Assembly: GCF_963674565.1 (NCBI RefSeq)
Contig: NZ_OY771430.1
Coordinates: 5,928,994-5,992,993 of the forward strand
DNA from: an uncultured Carboxylicivirga sp.
GTDB taxonomy: Bacteria; Bacteroidota; Bacteroidia; Bacteroidales; Marinilabiliaceae
DNA length: 64,000 bases
Reading direction: 5' to 3'
A program made the position numbers and the translations under genes. The notes below the pieces were generated by a model that saw nothing but the letters and a program-made list of their open reading frames with translations, ran no database searches and had not been told where the DNA came from. Below, in pieces: positions 51,889-61,449 of this stretch (its first letter is position 1; each line of letters begins with the position of its first letter).

Positions 51889-54800
51889 TTAGTTAGTTAT
51901 TACGATTTTTATGCTTTGTTGTTTGCCTTGTCCGAATAAGGTTAAAATGTAAACTCCTTGAGGAAGTTTATGATCTAAATGAACATCTATTTGTTGCGAT
52001 CCCTCAAAATAGAATAGATTATTACTTTGATAAACTTTTGTTCCTGTCAGACTGGATATTTCAAGATAGTAGTTTCCTTCTTTTGTTGCATTGAAATATA
52101 CATTTGCCTGATCAACAAATGGATTAGGAACGCATTGCAGATTTGCATCTAAACTACGTGAAGGAGCGAAAATACCAAGGCTGGCGTGCGTGCGGTTAGC
52201 TTCACCAGGAGTACCTCCATCAATTGAGGCTTCCCAGTTTTTACCCAGGTAATTATCCGTTTCAGGATCGATTAATTCAGCAGAGGCTCCCGTTCCGTTT
52301 GCATCACTTGGCCATGATCCACTTGGAAAATAATCCACAAAATCAATCAATTTATTACTGCTGTTATAAAGTCTTAAAAAGTCACCAGTACTACTTAATC
52401 CAAATTCAAACTCTCCAACAACATTGTTTACCATTGGATAAGTTGTCTTAAACTTCTCTAAGTCTTTACACAAAACAATGTATTCATCCGGTGCAAGTAA
52501 TATTGACTTATTAATATGCATAGCCGAGTCTTTTTGTGTATCACTGAACGTCCAGTTTAACAGATTAACACTTGTATTTCCTGCATTGTATAACTCTACC
52601 CAATCACCAGGTTTCATTGTCTCTGATGATTTATAAAATACTTCATTAAATACTACATTAACATCATCATCTGTGGCTGCTTCAAATACGGCTGTTAATG
52701 AAATGTTTCCGGATAATTTGGGTGCAATTCTTCTGTATTCAGAAGTGTAAGTTCCGGTCCATCTTACAAATCTATAACCCGGATTAGGGATAGCAATCAA
52801 TTCAATCTCCGAATTATTGTAATAATCATCAGAATATGGGAATCCGGTTATGTTTCGTTTATTCACTTTAATAAATCCCATGTTATTCGAAACATCCAGA
52901 TTTACCAATACCTTTTGAGTATAGACAAATACTTCCTGTAAATACTTCTCAAAGTAATAAGGACGATTACCCGCGAAGTTTTTTAATTTGATAACTTCAT
53001 TGTTCCAGTCGGTGTAATTAAAATCCCATCTGGTACAATGATCAACTATCTCAGAGCTATAAAGCTGTTTAATAGAGTCGACCTTAGAATTCATAACACC
53101 GATATTCCAACAAGTATTCAGATAATGCTTGGCTCTTTTTACAAATTGCTCTTTAAACTTGGCGTTGGTTTTTAACTTTCTGAAAACAAGCGTTGACCAT
53201 GGTGGATTAGGCCAGTCTGGACCATTGTCGACTAATGCGTACGATAAGGTGTTGTAATTGTAATTTGTAGAACCGTATAAACTAAAACCAAAGTCTGTAT
53301 CAAACAAAATCCAACGGAAACGACTTTTATTGCTCGTAGTATTCCAGAATTTGATATTATTACCCGGCCAGTCTCTGTTGTCAATAAAAGTCTGAGCTAA
53401 AATGTAATCGATAAAATTATCTACATCAATATAATTTTTAACCTTTTCATAATTTGTATCAGTACTCAAATTAGTGGTATTGATAAAATTTAGAAACTCT
53501 TCGTATTTTGTATTGACTCCCTGAACAACCTCTCCACCATTTTGGAGAATATTAACAGTTTCGGAATTGATATAGGTATGATCAGAAATAAAATGTTCAT
53601 TAATTTTTTCTCTCAAATTAATTATACCAAAATACTCACCATTTAAATACAATACAGTTGGTTGAAATCCCTGAGTTTCCAATTGTAAAGGATCCATTAC
53701 ATGTGAGATAAAGGCATCACGAAAATGTGTACTGAAGAAATCGTTGCCTGAATTACGGAGGACCAAAGCTTCGAACTTATCATTTTCCCTGTTATCGAAA
53801 AACTTGTAACTAAATGATCCGTCTCCATATTCTTTACGAGCATATAATGCCAGTGATTTCTGAGGATTAGCCCTTGACCAGGCTCCATAAATTTTTAATC
53901 CAGCACCCTGATCTATCTGCTTAACATTGTTTTTATCATAATACTCAAAGTGAACAGGTTTTTCCCAATCCATCCAGAAGTTGGCTCCAAAATATGGATT
54001 ACCTGCTTCTGCGTTCGGACCCATCACATAAATTCCCGTATAGTAATCCCATAAATTTGCAGGATCGGTTGAAATACTAACAACTGGTAGAGTATGAGAT
54101 TCTCCAATAATATAAGTGTTTGATACTACTGGTCCGGCTAATTTACCTGTATCAATAACACGAGCCCTTATGATGGTGGTTGTACCAATGCTAAAGGCAG
54201 CACTATATAACTTACTGGATACGGTTGGAACCGATCCGTCAGTTGTATAATAAATGATTGATGAAGGATTATCAGGATTTGAAAGTGATAATGTTACAGA
54301 AGAAGCATGCTTTCCTCCGGCCACAGAAAAATGAACCGAATCGGTATTTAAAGTTGTGGCATAATCTCCACTATTGGCACTTGATGGTGTTGGAGTCCCA
54401 AAATAGACCCATTGAGAATTACCATCAGTTCTTCTACCATAGGAAATGTCAGCATTAAGGTTGGTTGCTCCAATAGAATCGACAAAAGTTTTATTGTTAA
54501 AAAGATAGAGCGATTCACCTTCAGCTTTTATCTTGAAGTTAGTGTGTAAATATGATTTTGGTAATTCAAGGTATTCAGAGGCCGTGTTTCCTTGTGCATT
54601 TCTTAAACCCAACGAAAGAAATGGGATGCAGGTTATGTCTGAAGATGATGTGCTATGGTTGTGAACTTGAATAGCTATTACATTTTCACCTTCCTTTAAA
54701 AAACCTGACCAATTTAGTAAGCGAAATTCATTCGGCGGTAGTCCCTGATACATTCTTGCTTCATGATCATAGGTATCGCTGCCTTGGTTATATGGAATGA

Positions 54801-55437
54801 TTGTTCCGGGTGTTCCCAGATTATCACGCGCAATTTCAATTCCATTAATATATGCAACAAAGCCGTCATCATAATCCATATGCAGAACTGCCTGTGCAAT
54901 ATTACTTGTATCTTCAATAGTAAATGTTTTACGAACAAATACACTCATGGTAGTGCCAATAACGGTTGCGTCATCGTCATCTCCATATCCAAATCCACTG
55001 GGGCCTGTTGACCATGATGAGTCATCAAACCCAACTGTTCTCCATGAAGCATCAGGTTCCTGGGTTGGTACGAGGTAGCTAAAATTATCCCCTTTATCAA
55101 TAATTGTATACCACTCAGTAACTAAGTCCGTTCTATCTTTTCCTGATGCAAATACTAATAAATGCGATTGACCGGGAATTTGAACTTCTGGTATATTCCA
55201 TTTCGTTGTATCAGAAATGTCATCAGATAAATAATAAGTACCCAGATTAATTGGAGAAGTTGAAGTGTTATATAGTTCAATCCAATCCGGAAAATCGCCA
55301 TCGTCATCACTTAGGCCTGTTACATTAGATGAAACAAATTCATTAATCTTAATTTGGCTATTTACAGTTAGTGTACTTAGAAGTAGAAAAATGGATAAAA
55401 CAAAAGTATATCCTTTTATTTGGGAAGATAGATTCAT
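51889..55437 (-). CDS. CotH-kinase-family surface protein with lamin-tail and T9SS domains
   Basis: 1182 residues with a signal peptide. Order: lamin-tail domain (about 30-120, KINEFVSSNVTGLSDDDGDFPDWIELYN), a galactose-binding-like region (130-280), a chitobiase-like repeat (about 370-445, YYTTDGSVPT), CotH domain (450-800: LPVVSIST, GLKIYGAWSRANPQKSLAL, VLRNSGNDF, WILFDTDFGFSL), a bacterial repeat (about 885-955), a second lamin-tail domain (960-1030) and a T9SS type A C-terminal domain (about 1095-1182, CVPNPF to QSIKIVITN). CotH proteins are atypical kinases in spore coats; here the substrate is unknown. Confidence 0.92.
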   Translation of the reverse strand: MNLSSQIKGYTFVLSIFLLLSTLTVNSQIKINEFVSSNVTGLSDDDGDFPDWIELYNTSTSPINLGTYYLSDDISDTTKWNIPEVQIPGQSHLLVFASGKDRTDLVTEWYTIIDKGDNFSYLVPTQEPDASWRTVGFDDSSWSTGPSGFGYGDDDDATVIGTTMSVFVRKTFTIEDTSNIAQAVLHMDYDDGFVAYINGIEIARDNLGTPGTIIPYNQGSDTYDHEARMYQGLPPNEFRLLNWSGFLKEGENVIAIQVHNHSTSSSDITCIPFLSLGLRNAQGNTASEYLELPKSYLHTNFKIKAEGESLYLFNNKTFVDSIGATNLNADISYGRRTDGNSQWVYFGTPTPSSANSGDYATTLNTDSVHFSVAGGKHASSVTLSLSNPDNPSSIIYYTTDGSVPTVSSKLYSAAFSIGTTTIIRARVIDTGKLAGPVVSNTYIIGESHTLPVVSISTDPANLWDYYTGIYVMGPNAEAGNPYFGANFWMDWEKPVHFEYYDKNNVKQIDQGAGLKIYGAWSRANPQKSLALYARKEYGDGSFSYKFFDNRENDKFEALVLRNSGNDFFSTHFRDAFISHVMDPLQLETQGFQPTVLYLNGEYFGIINLREKINEHFISDHTYINSETVNILQNGGEVVQGVNTKYEEFLNFINTTNLSTDTNYEKVKNYIDVDNFIDYILAQTFIDNRDWPGNNIKFWNTTSNKSRFRWILFDTDFGFSLYGSTNYNYNTLSYALVDNGPDWPNPPWSTLVFRKLKTNAKFKEQFVKRAKHYLNTCWNIGVMNSKVDSIKQLYSSEIVDHCTRWDFNYTDWNNEVIKLKNFAGNRPYYFEKYLQEVFVYTQKVLVNLDVSNNMGFIKVNKRNITGFPYSDDYYNNSEIELIAIPNPGYRFVRWTGTYTSEYRRIAPKLSGNISLTAVFEAATDDDVNVVFNEVFYKSSETMKPGDWVELYNAGNTSVNLLNWTFSDTQKDSAMHINKSILLAPDEYIVLCKDLEKFKTTYPMVNNVVGEFEFGLSSTGDFLRLYNSSNKLIDFVDYFPSGSWPSDANGTGASAELIDPETDNYLGKNWEASIDGGTPGEANRTHASLGIFAPSRSLDANLQCVPNPFVDQANVYFNATKEGNYYLEISSLTGTKVYQSNNLFYFEGSQQIDVHLDHKLPQGVYILTLFGQGKQQSIKIVITN

Positions 55438-55753
55438 AGCTGGATTTCATAAAAAATTTGGTGCGTAATATTACTTCAAATAATTACGATATCAAAACCA
55501 CAAAGTTCACATAAAACTCACATTGAATTAATGTTAGAATTGTAGAATCCTTTTCAGTTGGCGGATTTGAAGAGGTTTGTATAAGTAGGTGAAATGTGTT
55601 TTTTGCCTAATTAATGCAATAAAATGATAAAATAGTGGTAGAAAAAATTGAATGAAAAAAACAATGAAATAGCAAAAAGAGATTTTCAATCATCGTGCAG
55701 GTTGAAATCTATTAAACAAAAAAGGTTGACTTCTTTCGAAATCAACCTTTATG
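55438..55753. other. 316-base gap before tRNA-Phe genes
   Basis: AT-rich, no ORF. The tRNA-Phe terminator is at 55715-55750; no promoter box of TAnnTTTG type was seen for the CotH gene. Confidence 0.6.
55715..55750 (-). terminator. terminator of tRNA-Phe genes
   Basis: Perfect 9-bp arms (55721-55729 and 55742-55750) directly after tRNA-Phe, followed by TTTTTT on the minus strand. Confidence 0.9.
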
Positions 55754-55826
<73 letters not shown>

Positions 55827-55880
55827 TTGTTATTTCTACCGAAGTAAAAATAACGAACAATAACCCTTTACCCTTTAATA

Positions 55881-55904
55881 TTAGTTCTGTCCTCACAGAA
55901 CTAA
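55881..55904. repeat. 10-bp hairpin between tRNA-Phe copies
   Basis: Perfect arms 55881-55890 and 55895-55904 around CCTC, without a T tract. A probable processing structure in the tRNA precursor. Confidence 0.5.
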
Positions 55905-55934
55905 CAAACCCTAAAATCAGTCTCTCAAGACTGG

Positions 55935-56007
<73 letters not shown>

Positions 56008-56065
56008 ATTCTTTAAAAATCCCCATTTTTCGGGGCTTTCAGGAGCATTTCGTTCAAATGCGGTG

Positions 56066-56095
56066 CAAATATACGGAAAGATTCTTTACTACAAA
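56066..56095 (-). promoter_or_regulatory. promoter of tRNA-Phe genes
   Basis: TTTG (56095-56092), an 18-base spacer and TATATTTG (56073-56066) on the minus strand. Confidence 0.7.
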
Positions 56096-56158
56096 ATCAT
56101 TTTTAAAAAATAACTTTTTCTTTTTTTGATGAGGTGTGCTAATTTACTTGATATTTAG

Positions 56159-56166
56159 TAATTTTG
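56159..56166 (+). promoter_or_regulatory. -7 element of the M16 peptidase gene
   Basis: TAATTTTG, exact match to TAnnTTTG, 18 bases before the ATG at 56185. It overlaps the TTG at 56164, which is therefore not the start. Confidence 0.55.
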
Positions 56167-56184
56167 CGCCTCATAAATTTTTTA

Positions 56185-57405
56185 ATGGAATATCAGAATT
56201 TCACTTTGCCAAATGGCATTCGCATAATTCATAAGCAAGATAAGTCACATGTTGGGTATTGTGGGTTAATCATAAATACCGGATCGAGGGATGAGGAAGA
56301 AAAAGAACATGGTATGGCTCATTTTATTGAGCATGTTGTGTTTAAAGGTACCAAAAAGAGAAAGGCTTATCATATTTTAAGCAGGTTGGATGATGTTGGT
56401 GGAGAATTAAATGCCTACACAACCAAAGAAGAGACCTGTATTTATGCCTCTTTTCTAAAGCAGGATTTTCAGCGAGCTATTGAATTAATTCATGATATAA
56501 CCTTTAATTCCGTTTTTCCAGTTAAAGAACTGGAAAAAGAGAAAGAGGTTATTGTTGATGAGATTAATTCATATAAAGATAGTCCGGCTGAATTGATATA
56601 CGATGAATTTGAAGAAATGGTATTTGCCAATGATCCAATGGGTAGAAATATTTTGGGTACGGCTCAGCATTTGAAATCTTTTGGAAAAAAACATATTCAG
56701 CAGTTCATCGATCGTAATTACAATACCGATCAAATGGTATTTGCCAGCGTTGGTAATGTGTCGTTCAAAAAAATTGTAGCCTGGGCTGAAAAGTATTTGG
56801 GTACTGTACCTACTAATCATAGACAACACGATCGACCTGAAGTGTGTAAGTATATTCCAAAATCTTTGACAATTGAAAAGGATACCCATCAAAGTCATGT
56901 AATTATTGGAAATGTTGCTTACGATTTTAATCACCCCAGTCGATTACATCTTCATTTGCTTAATAATTTATTGGGTGGGCCCGGAATGAATTCAAGACTG
57001 AATATGGCATTGCGCGAAAAAAACGGAATTGCATATAATGTCGAGTCGAGTTATACACCTTATTATGGAACTGGAATTTTTTCAATATACTTTGGAACCG
57101 ATCAGGAAAATCTTTATCGTTCATTTTCAATTATTGACAGAGAGCTAAAGAAATTGAAGACGAAAGAATTGGGATCGTTGCAACTTCATAAAGCTATCAG
57201 ACAATTAAAGGGACAGATGGCTATTTCTGCTGACAATCGTGAAAATCTGATGTTGAATATGGGTAAAAGTTACCTGATGTATGATCAGGTTGATAGTCTG
57301 AATGATGTGTATAAAAAAATTGATTCTATCACAGCAAAAGATTTGCTGGATATAGCCAACGAAATACTGGCAGATAATCAATTGTCGTACTTAATTTATC
57401 AGTAG
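56185..57405 (+). CDS. M16 family metallopeptidase
   Basis: 406 residues from ATG 56185. Zinc motif HxxEH at H46-H50 (GMAHFIEHVVFKGT) with the downstream Glu in KELEKEKEVIVDEI. The second half (about 180-406) is the inactive M16 lobe, including GGPGMNSRLNMALREKNGIAY. Single-chain size matches PqqL/YmxG-like processing proteases. No signal peptide, so cytoplasmic. It is followed by an O-methyltransferase gene after 2 bases. Confidence 0.93.
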   Translation: MEYQNFTLPNGIRIIHKQDKSHVGYCGLIINTGSRDEEEKEHGMAHFIEHVVFKGTKKRKAYHILSRLDDVGGELNAYTTKEETCIYASFLKQDFQRAIELIHDITFNSVFPVKELEKEKEVIVDEINSYKDSPAELIYDEFEEMVFANDPMGRNILGTAQHLKSFGKKHIQQFIDRNYNTDQMVFASVGNVSFKKIVAWAEKYLGTVPTNHRQHDRPEVCKYIPKSLTIEKDTHQSHVIIGNVAYDFNHPSRLHLHLLNNLLGGPGMNSRLNMALREKNGIAYNVESSYTPYYGTGIFSIYFGTDQENLYRSFSIIDRELKKLKTKELGSLQLHKAIRQLKGQMAISADNRENLMLNMGKSYLMYDQVDSLNDVYKKIDSITAKDLLDIANEILADNQLSYLIYQ

Positions 57406-57407
57406 AA

Positions 57408-58052
57408 ATGGATTATTCTATAGAACTGGAACAATATATACTGGATCATATCGACGAAGAAAGTGAAGTTTTAAAAGAACTGAATCGTCAGACTCATATA
57501 AAAATGCTACAGCCACGTATGCTGAGTGGTCATGTTCAGGGACAGATTTTGAAGATGTTGGTTCAAATGATTGCTCCTCTGAATGTTCTTGAAATAGGTA
57601 CATTTACAGGTTATTCTGCCATCAGTATGGCACAAGGTCTCGAAAAAGAAGGAGCACACATCGATACCATTGAAATAAATGATGAACTGGAACCTTTTGT
57701 TGTTCCATTTCTTCAAAAATCAGGATTTGATAAAAAGATTACCATGCACATTGGAGATGCATTGGATGTTATTCCAAAGCTTCAAAAGAAGTACGATCTG
57801 GTATTTATGGATGGTGATAAACGGGTATATCCGGAGTATTATGATTTGATTTTTGATAAATTAAATCCTGGAGGTTATATATTGGCTGATAATATTTTAT
57901 GGGATGGTAAGATTGTTCAGGAATTAAAAAAGAATGACCGTTACACTAAAGGAATTCTTGAATTTAATGATAAGGTTAAGAACGATAGCAGGGTTGAAAA
58001 AGTGATACTGCCAATACGCGACGGAATTTTTATGATTCGGAAAAAAGCCTAA
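57408..58052 (+). CDS. O-methyltransferase (catechol O-methyltransferase-like)
   Basis: 214 residues. SAM motif VLEIGTFTGYSAISMAQGL, acidic loop IDTIEINDEL, LVFMDGDKRVYPEYYDL (metal-binding Asp region), and GGYILADNILWDGKI. The family uses SAM and usually Mg2+ to methylate catechols or hydroxyls of modified tRNA (TrmR-like). The substrate is unknown. Two bases after the M16 gene, so cotranscribed. Confidence 0.92.
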   Translation: MDYSIELEQYILDHIDEESEVLKELNRQTHIKMLQPRMLSGHVQGQILKMLVQMIAPLNVLEIGTFTGYSAISMAQGLEKEGAHIDTIEINDELEPFVVPFLQKSGFDKKITMHIGDALDVIPKLQKKYDLVFMDGDKRVYPEYYDLIFDKLNPGGYILADNILWDGKIVQELKKNDRYTKGILEFNDKVKNDSRVEKVILPIRDGIFMIRKKA

Positions 58053-58100
58053 ACTTTTTCAGGTAGTATATGTTTTCATCTAACATTAACCATTGAAATT

Positions 58101-58595
58101 ATGAAAACTGCAATATTTTACGGTTCATCACTTGGAAATACTCATTTTGTTGCTGAAAAGATTCAAACACATTGGCCGGATGCTGATTGTAGATCGGTTA
58201 TTGATTTGCGAAGTGATGATATTCTGAAATATGATTTTATCATTTTAGGAACCTCTACCTGGGGGGTAGGTAATTTGCAGGATGACTTCGAACTATTTGT
58301 TGATTTATTGTTGTCACTCGACCTGAAGGATAAAACTTTTGCTCTTTTTGGATGTGGTGATCAACATACTTATCCCGACACGTTTTGTAATGGCATGGGT
58401 AAGCTTTATCATCTCATTGATGAAAAAGGATGGAAGATTATTGGAGATTGGTCAACTGATGGATACGATTTTTCAGAATCAGAAGCTGTAATTGATGATC
58501 GTTTTGTTGGTCTTGCTTTGGATGAAGATAATGAGCCGGATATGAGCGATTACCGTATTAAGCAGTGGGTTGCTAAATTACAAGATGAATTGTAA
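58101..58595 (+). CDS. fldA: flavodoxin, long-chain
   Basis: 164 residues. FMN phosphate loop GSSLGNTHFVAEKI at residue 8, the W-containing loop GTSTWGVGNLQDDFELF (about 50-66) and FGCGDQHTYPDTFCNGM with the second FMN-stacking Tyr. The 20-residue insert of long-chain flavodoxins is present. It carries low-potential electrons, for example from pyruvate:flavodoxin oxidoreductase. Its stop abuts that of the converging small gene. Confidence 0.95.
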   Translation: MKTAIFYGSSLGNTHFVAEKIQTHWPDADCRSVIDLRSDDILKYDFIILGTSTWGVGNLQDDFELFVDLLLSLDLKDKTFALFGCGDQHTYPDTFCNGMGKLYHLIDEKGWKIIGDWSTDGYDFSESEAVIDDRFVGLALDEDNEPDMSDYRIKQWVAKLQDEL

Positions 58596-58847
58596 TCAGG
58601 TGATTAATCTGTCAAGGTCCTGTTTTTCAAAAAGAGTAGGATAGTCCTCTAAAAAGTTTTCCATTACGATACGCATAACAGCCTCGCGCATAAATTTAGA
58701 CTTATTGCCAATTTTGTACTTTTTGCAGTAAGTTTCTATTGCCTGGTTCTCTTTGTCGTTCAGTAGAAAAGTGGCCTTGTGTCTTCTAATCAAAGCCTTA
58801 TCGCGATTTAATATAGCTAATTCCTTCTTCTTGTCTATTTTAGTCAT
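58596..58847 (-). CDS. small basic protein, possibly ribbon-helix-helix
   Basis: 83 residues, rich in Lys, Arg and Glu. HKATFLLNDKENQAIETYCKKYKIGNKSKFMREAVMRIVMENF has the strand-helix-helix pattern of ribbon-helix-helix DNA-binding proteins (a short strand, a helix and a basic helix with KSKFMREAV). Similar short proteins are widespread in Bacteroidota. Target unknown; it converges on the flavodoxin gene. Confidence 0.6.
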   Translation of the reverse strand: MTKIDKKKELAILNRDKALIRRHKATFLLNDKENQAIETYCKKYKIGNKSKFMREAVMRIVMENFLEDYPTLFEKQDLDRLIT

Positions 58848-58992
58848 GCGCTCATTCGCTTGTGCTTCACAAAAGTAGTAAAATACCTGCTATCTGAAAA
58901 TTTCAATCACATACCTTGAGACAGAAATTCAATACCTGTTATTTTTGAGTCAATAATTTTAATTTGCAGTTTAAAAATTAAAAAATCAAACT

Positions 58993-59000
58993 TAAATTTG
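58993..59000 (+). promoter_or_regulatory. -7 element of yebC
   Basis: TAAATTTG, exact TAnnTTTG match, 34 bases before the ATG. Confidence 0.5.
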
Positions 59001-59034
59001 CATTTTTATTTAATACATCATTAATAATATATAA

Positions 59035-59745
59035 ATGGGACGCGCATTTGAATATCGTAAGGCCACCAAGTTAAAGCGTTGGGGAACGATGGCCAAGACT
59101 TTTACAAAGATTGGAAAGCAAATTACAATGGCTGTTAAGCAAAGCGGCCCTGATCCGCAAAGTAACTCTCGTTTGCGCGTATTAATGCAAAATGCGAAGG
59201 CTGCCAATATGCCAAAGGATAATGTGGAAAGAGCTATCAAAAAAGCTACTGCACATGATTCCGGTGATTTTAAAGAAATTGTTTACGAAGGATATGGACC
59301 ATTCGGAACTGCTTTCATGGTTGAGACTGCTACTGATAACACTACCCGTACCGTGGCTAATGTTAGAAGTTACTTTAATAAGTATGGAGGTTCGTTAGGC
59401 ACAACTGGTTGTGTTGATTATATGTTTGAACACCAGTGTAACTTTAAAGTGGTAATGAAGGAAGGGATTGATCTGGAAGAGCTGGAACTAGAAATGATCG
59501 ATTGTGGTATTGATGAGATTTTCGAAGATGAAGGATCTATCATGATATATGGTGGTTTTGAATCATTTGGGCCAATTCAGAAATACCTGGAAGAAAACGG
59601 TTTTGAAATTGAGAAGGCTGAATTCGAACGTATTCCACAGGATACAAAAGAGTTAACTGATGAGCAAATGGTTGAAATTGATAAGCTCTTAGCCAAATTT
59701 GAAGAAGACGATGATGTAACTAACGTTTTCAACAATATTAAGTAA
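59035..59745 (+). CDS. yebC: YebC/PmpR-family protein
   Basis: 236 residues. Three-domain YebC fold: an N-terminal helical domain (MGRAFEYRKATKLKRWGTMAKTFTKIGKQI), the central AKAANMPKDNVERAIKKA and YEGYGPFGTAFMVETATDN, and a C-terminal dimer region. Family members bind DNA or, as recently shown for several, assist ribosomes at polyproline stretches. The gene is single, with its own promoter and terminator. Confidence 0.94.
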   Translation: MGRAFEYRKATKLKRWGTMAKTFTKIGKQITMAVKQSGPDPQSNSRLRVLMQNAKAANMPKDNVERAIKKATAHDSGDFKEIVYEGYGPFGTAFMVETATDNTTRTVANVRSYFNKYGGSLGTTGCVDYMFEHQCNFKVVMKEGIDLEELELEMIDCGIDEIFEDEGSIMIYGGFESFGPIQKYLEENGFEIEKAEFERIPQDTKELTDEQMVEIDKLLAKFEEDDDVTNVFNNIK

Positions 59746-59768
59746 GTTTTAACACTGAAAATATTTTT

Positions 59769-59803
59769 AAAGGCGGTAATCGAAATTCGGTTATCGCCTT
59801 TTT
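59769..59803 (+). terminator. yebC terminator
   Basis: A 17-base stem with two wobbles (AAAGGCGGTAATCG opposite CGGTTATCGCCTTT), followed by TTTTA. Confidence 0.85.
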
Positions 59804-60398
59804 ACAGATAGTCAATCATGTTGAGTTGAATCAGTTCGTTGATGATGTCTATTATTTCATTCATGTTATCGTTAGGGATTGAAGCTTTGTCTGAAATTTC
59901 TTCAATCGTTAAATACTGACCGTCGGGGAAGGGCAGATTGTAAAGGAAAAGTCCCTGGTGGGTTGTCAGATGTATCTTCTTTTCTTTTCTATCTCTGTTT
60001 GAGCCTGAAATAATGGTAACACTACTGAACAATTTTCTATTTCTGGCCAATGAAAACTGCATACCTGCATTTTGTTTTTCCCTAATTTTTATAGTCTTAA
60101 TCCATTCTGTTTCGGTGTTGCCAAACTCTTCCTCCAAATCCAGCGAAAATTGTATTTTGCTATTTACGAGTTCATAGCGATAGTATGGTCTTTTGCCTTC
60201 GTTGACCTCTTTTTTCGACAATATCTCAAGTTCAGATAAAGACTCCAGAAATTCCTGGATTGTTTGAATGTGAAGTCCCAGTCTGGAAGCTGCTTCGGAT
60301 GCAGATATTGTTTTGTAATTTATTATTAACCTGAATATGTCTTTGGCAAAACTCTTCGAAAGATAATTACCTAATATGGCGGCTTTTTCAAATTTCAT
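59802..60398 (-). CDS. winged-helix (ArsR-like) DNA-binding protein
   Basis: 198 residues. N-terminal winged helix (about 10-75: YLSKSFAKDIFRLIINYKTISASEAASRLGLHIQTIQEFLESLSEL), then a strand-rich middle (110-160) and a second, C-terminal helix-turn-helix (about 165-195, LTIEEISDKASIPNDNMNEIIDIIN). No ligand residues are recognised. It starts 3 bases after the membrane protein gene on the same strand, so the two are cotranscribed and may form a sensor-regulator pair (inference). Confidence 0.7.
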   Translation of the reverse strand: MKFEKAAILGNYLSKSFAKDIFRLIINYKTISASEAASRLGLHIQTIQEFLESLSELEILSKKEVNEGKRPYYRYELVNSKIQFSLDLEEEFGNTETEWIKTIKIREKQNAGMQFSLARNRKLFSSVTIISGSNRDRKEKKIHLTTHQGLFLYNLPFPDGQYLTIEEISDKASIPNDNMNEIIDIINELIQLNMIDYL

Positions 60399-60401
60399 AA
60401 T

Positions 60402-61229
60402 CTAGGAGAATAATCCAATTTTTACTGAGTTTAATCTGTCTAAGATTCTAACCTTACTGCCAGTCATATAAAAATCAGCAAAGGTCATCATTAATTTACC
60501 TAATGACTCGCACAGGCTGTCAAAAGCGAGATCATCCCTGTAATCCAGATAATCTTTCTGAGATATATGAACCGATACTTCACCATCGAAATCAAAAGCT
60601 ATCCAGGTTTCTTTTAAATAATCGAAGCCTGGTTTATATAAGATGATGCTATATTCTTCACCCATTTTAACAGGAACTAATACTATTCTGTTGGATTCAA
60701 CATAGGTCATACAAACCAGTATTTTTTTAAGGTAGTTTCCAAAATCTATCAAATCATATTTCGAATAATTAACCTTGCCTGCAGGACGGGGTCTTTCGGT
60801 GTATGAAGCAGTGCCTTCTTCAACATCCCATGCAGCTAATTCCATTACTTCCCTTCCTCTGTATTTGAGTTTCTTCTGAAAAACAAGATACATCAGCCAA
60901 AACAAGAATATGTACACAAAAAGTAATCCCAGTTTAAACTCAATATTGAAAGATGGGGAAGGGCCATTTAAATTTTCGGGTACTTGAATTGAAAGCATTA
61001 CCAAACCAAGGGTAAGTAAATAAAAAGTACTTATCAGTAAGTAGTAATTGTTTGTTTTATAAAATGACCAGAATCCAAAGAGGAAAGCATAAATGATCAT
61101 TAGCCCACCCAGAATCTTAAATGCGGTTTGCAGGTTAAAAACAATTACACAAAAAAAGAAAATAATAAACGATACGATGGCAGGTACTAATCCTTTAATA
61201 CTTCTGTCGGGTTTTAACTTGCGTGTCAT
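60402..61229 (-). CDS. four-helix membrane protein of unknown function
   Basis: 275 residues. Four hydrophobic segments (about 13-33, 36-55, 62-80, 98-118) then a cytoplasmic domain of about 150 residues (RGREVMELAAWDVEEGTASYTERPRPAGKV, VLVPVKMGEEYSIILYKPGFDY, FDGEVSVHISQKDYLDYR). No family was recognised. It is directly upstream of the winged-helix gene with a 3-base gap. Confidence 0.65.
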   Translation of the reverse strand: MTRKLKPDRSIKGLVPAIVSFIIFFFCVIVFNLQTAFKILGGLMIIYAFLFGFWSFYKTNNYYLLISTFYLLTLGLVMLSIQVPENLNGPSPSFNIEFKLGLLFVYIFLFWLMYLVFQKKLKYRGREVMELAAWDVEEGTASYTERPRPAGKVNYSKYDLIDFGNYLKKILVCMTYVESNRIVLVPVKMGEEYSIILYKPGFDYLKETWIAFDFDGEVSVHISQKDYLDYRDDLAFDSLCESLGKLMMTFADFYMTGSKVRILDRLNSVKIGLFS

Positions 61230-61449
61230 GACTTTATAATTTAATAATTATAAACTATAATATTAATGAACTATATAAATTTATTACTATAGGATTGAAA
61301 TTGTCAATATTTAATTGAGGTTATTTAAGGGTGGAGGAATTATTTAGAATAATTTTAAAGAAGATGTCAGAACATGAGATAAATCCTAGGATGTTCTGTT
61401 TGATATTCTTAATTTTCTGGTTTTAGAAATAATTTGTAAACCAAATAAT

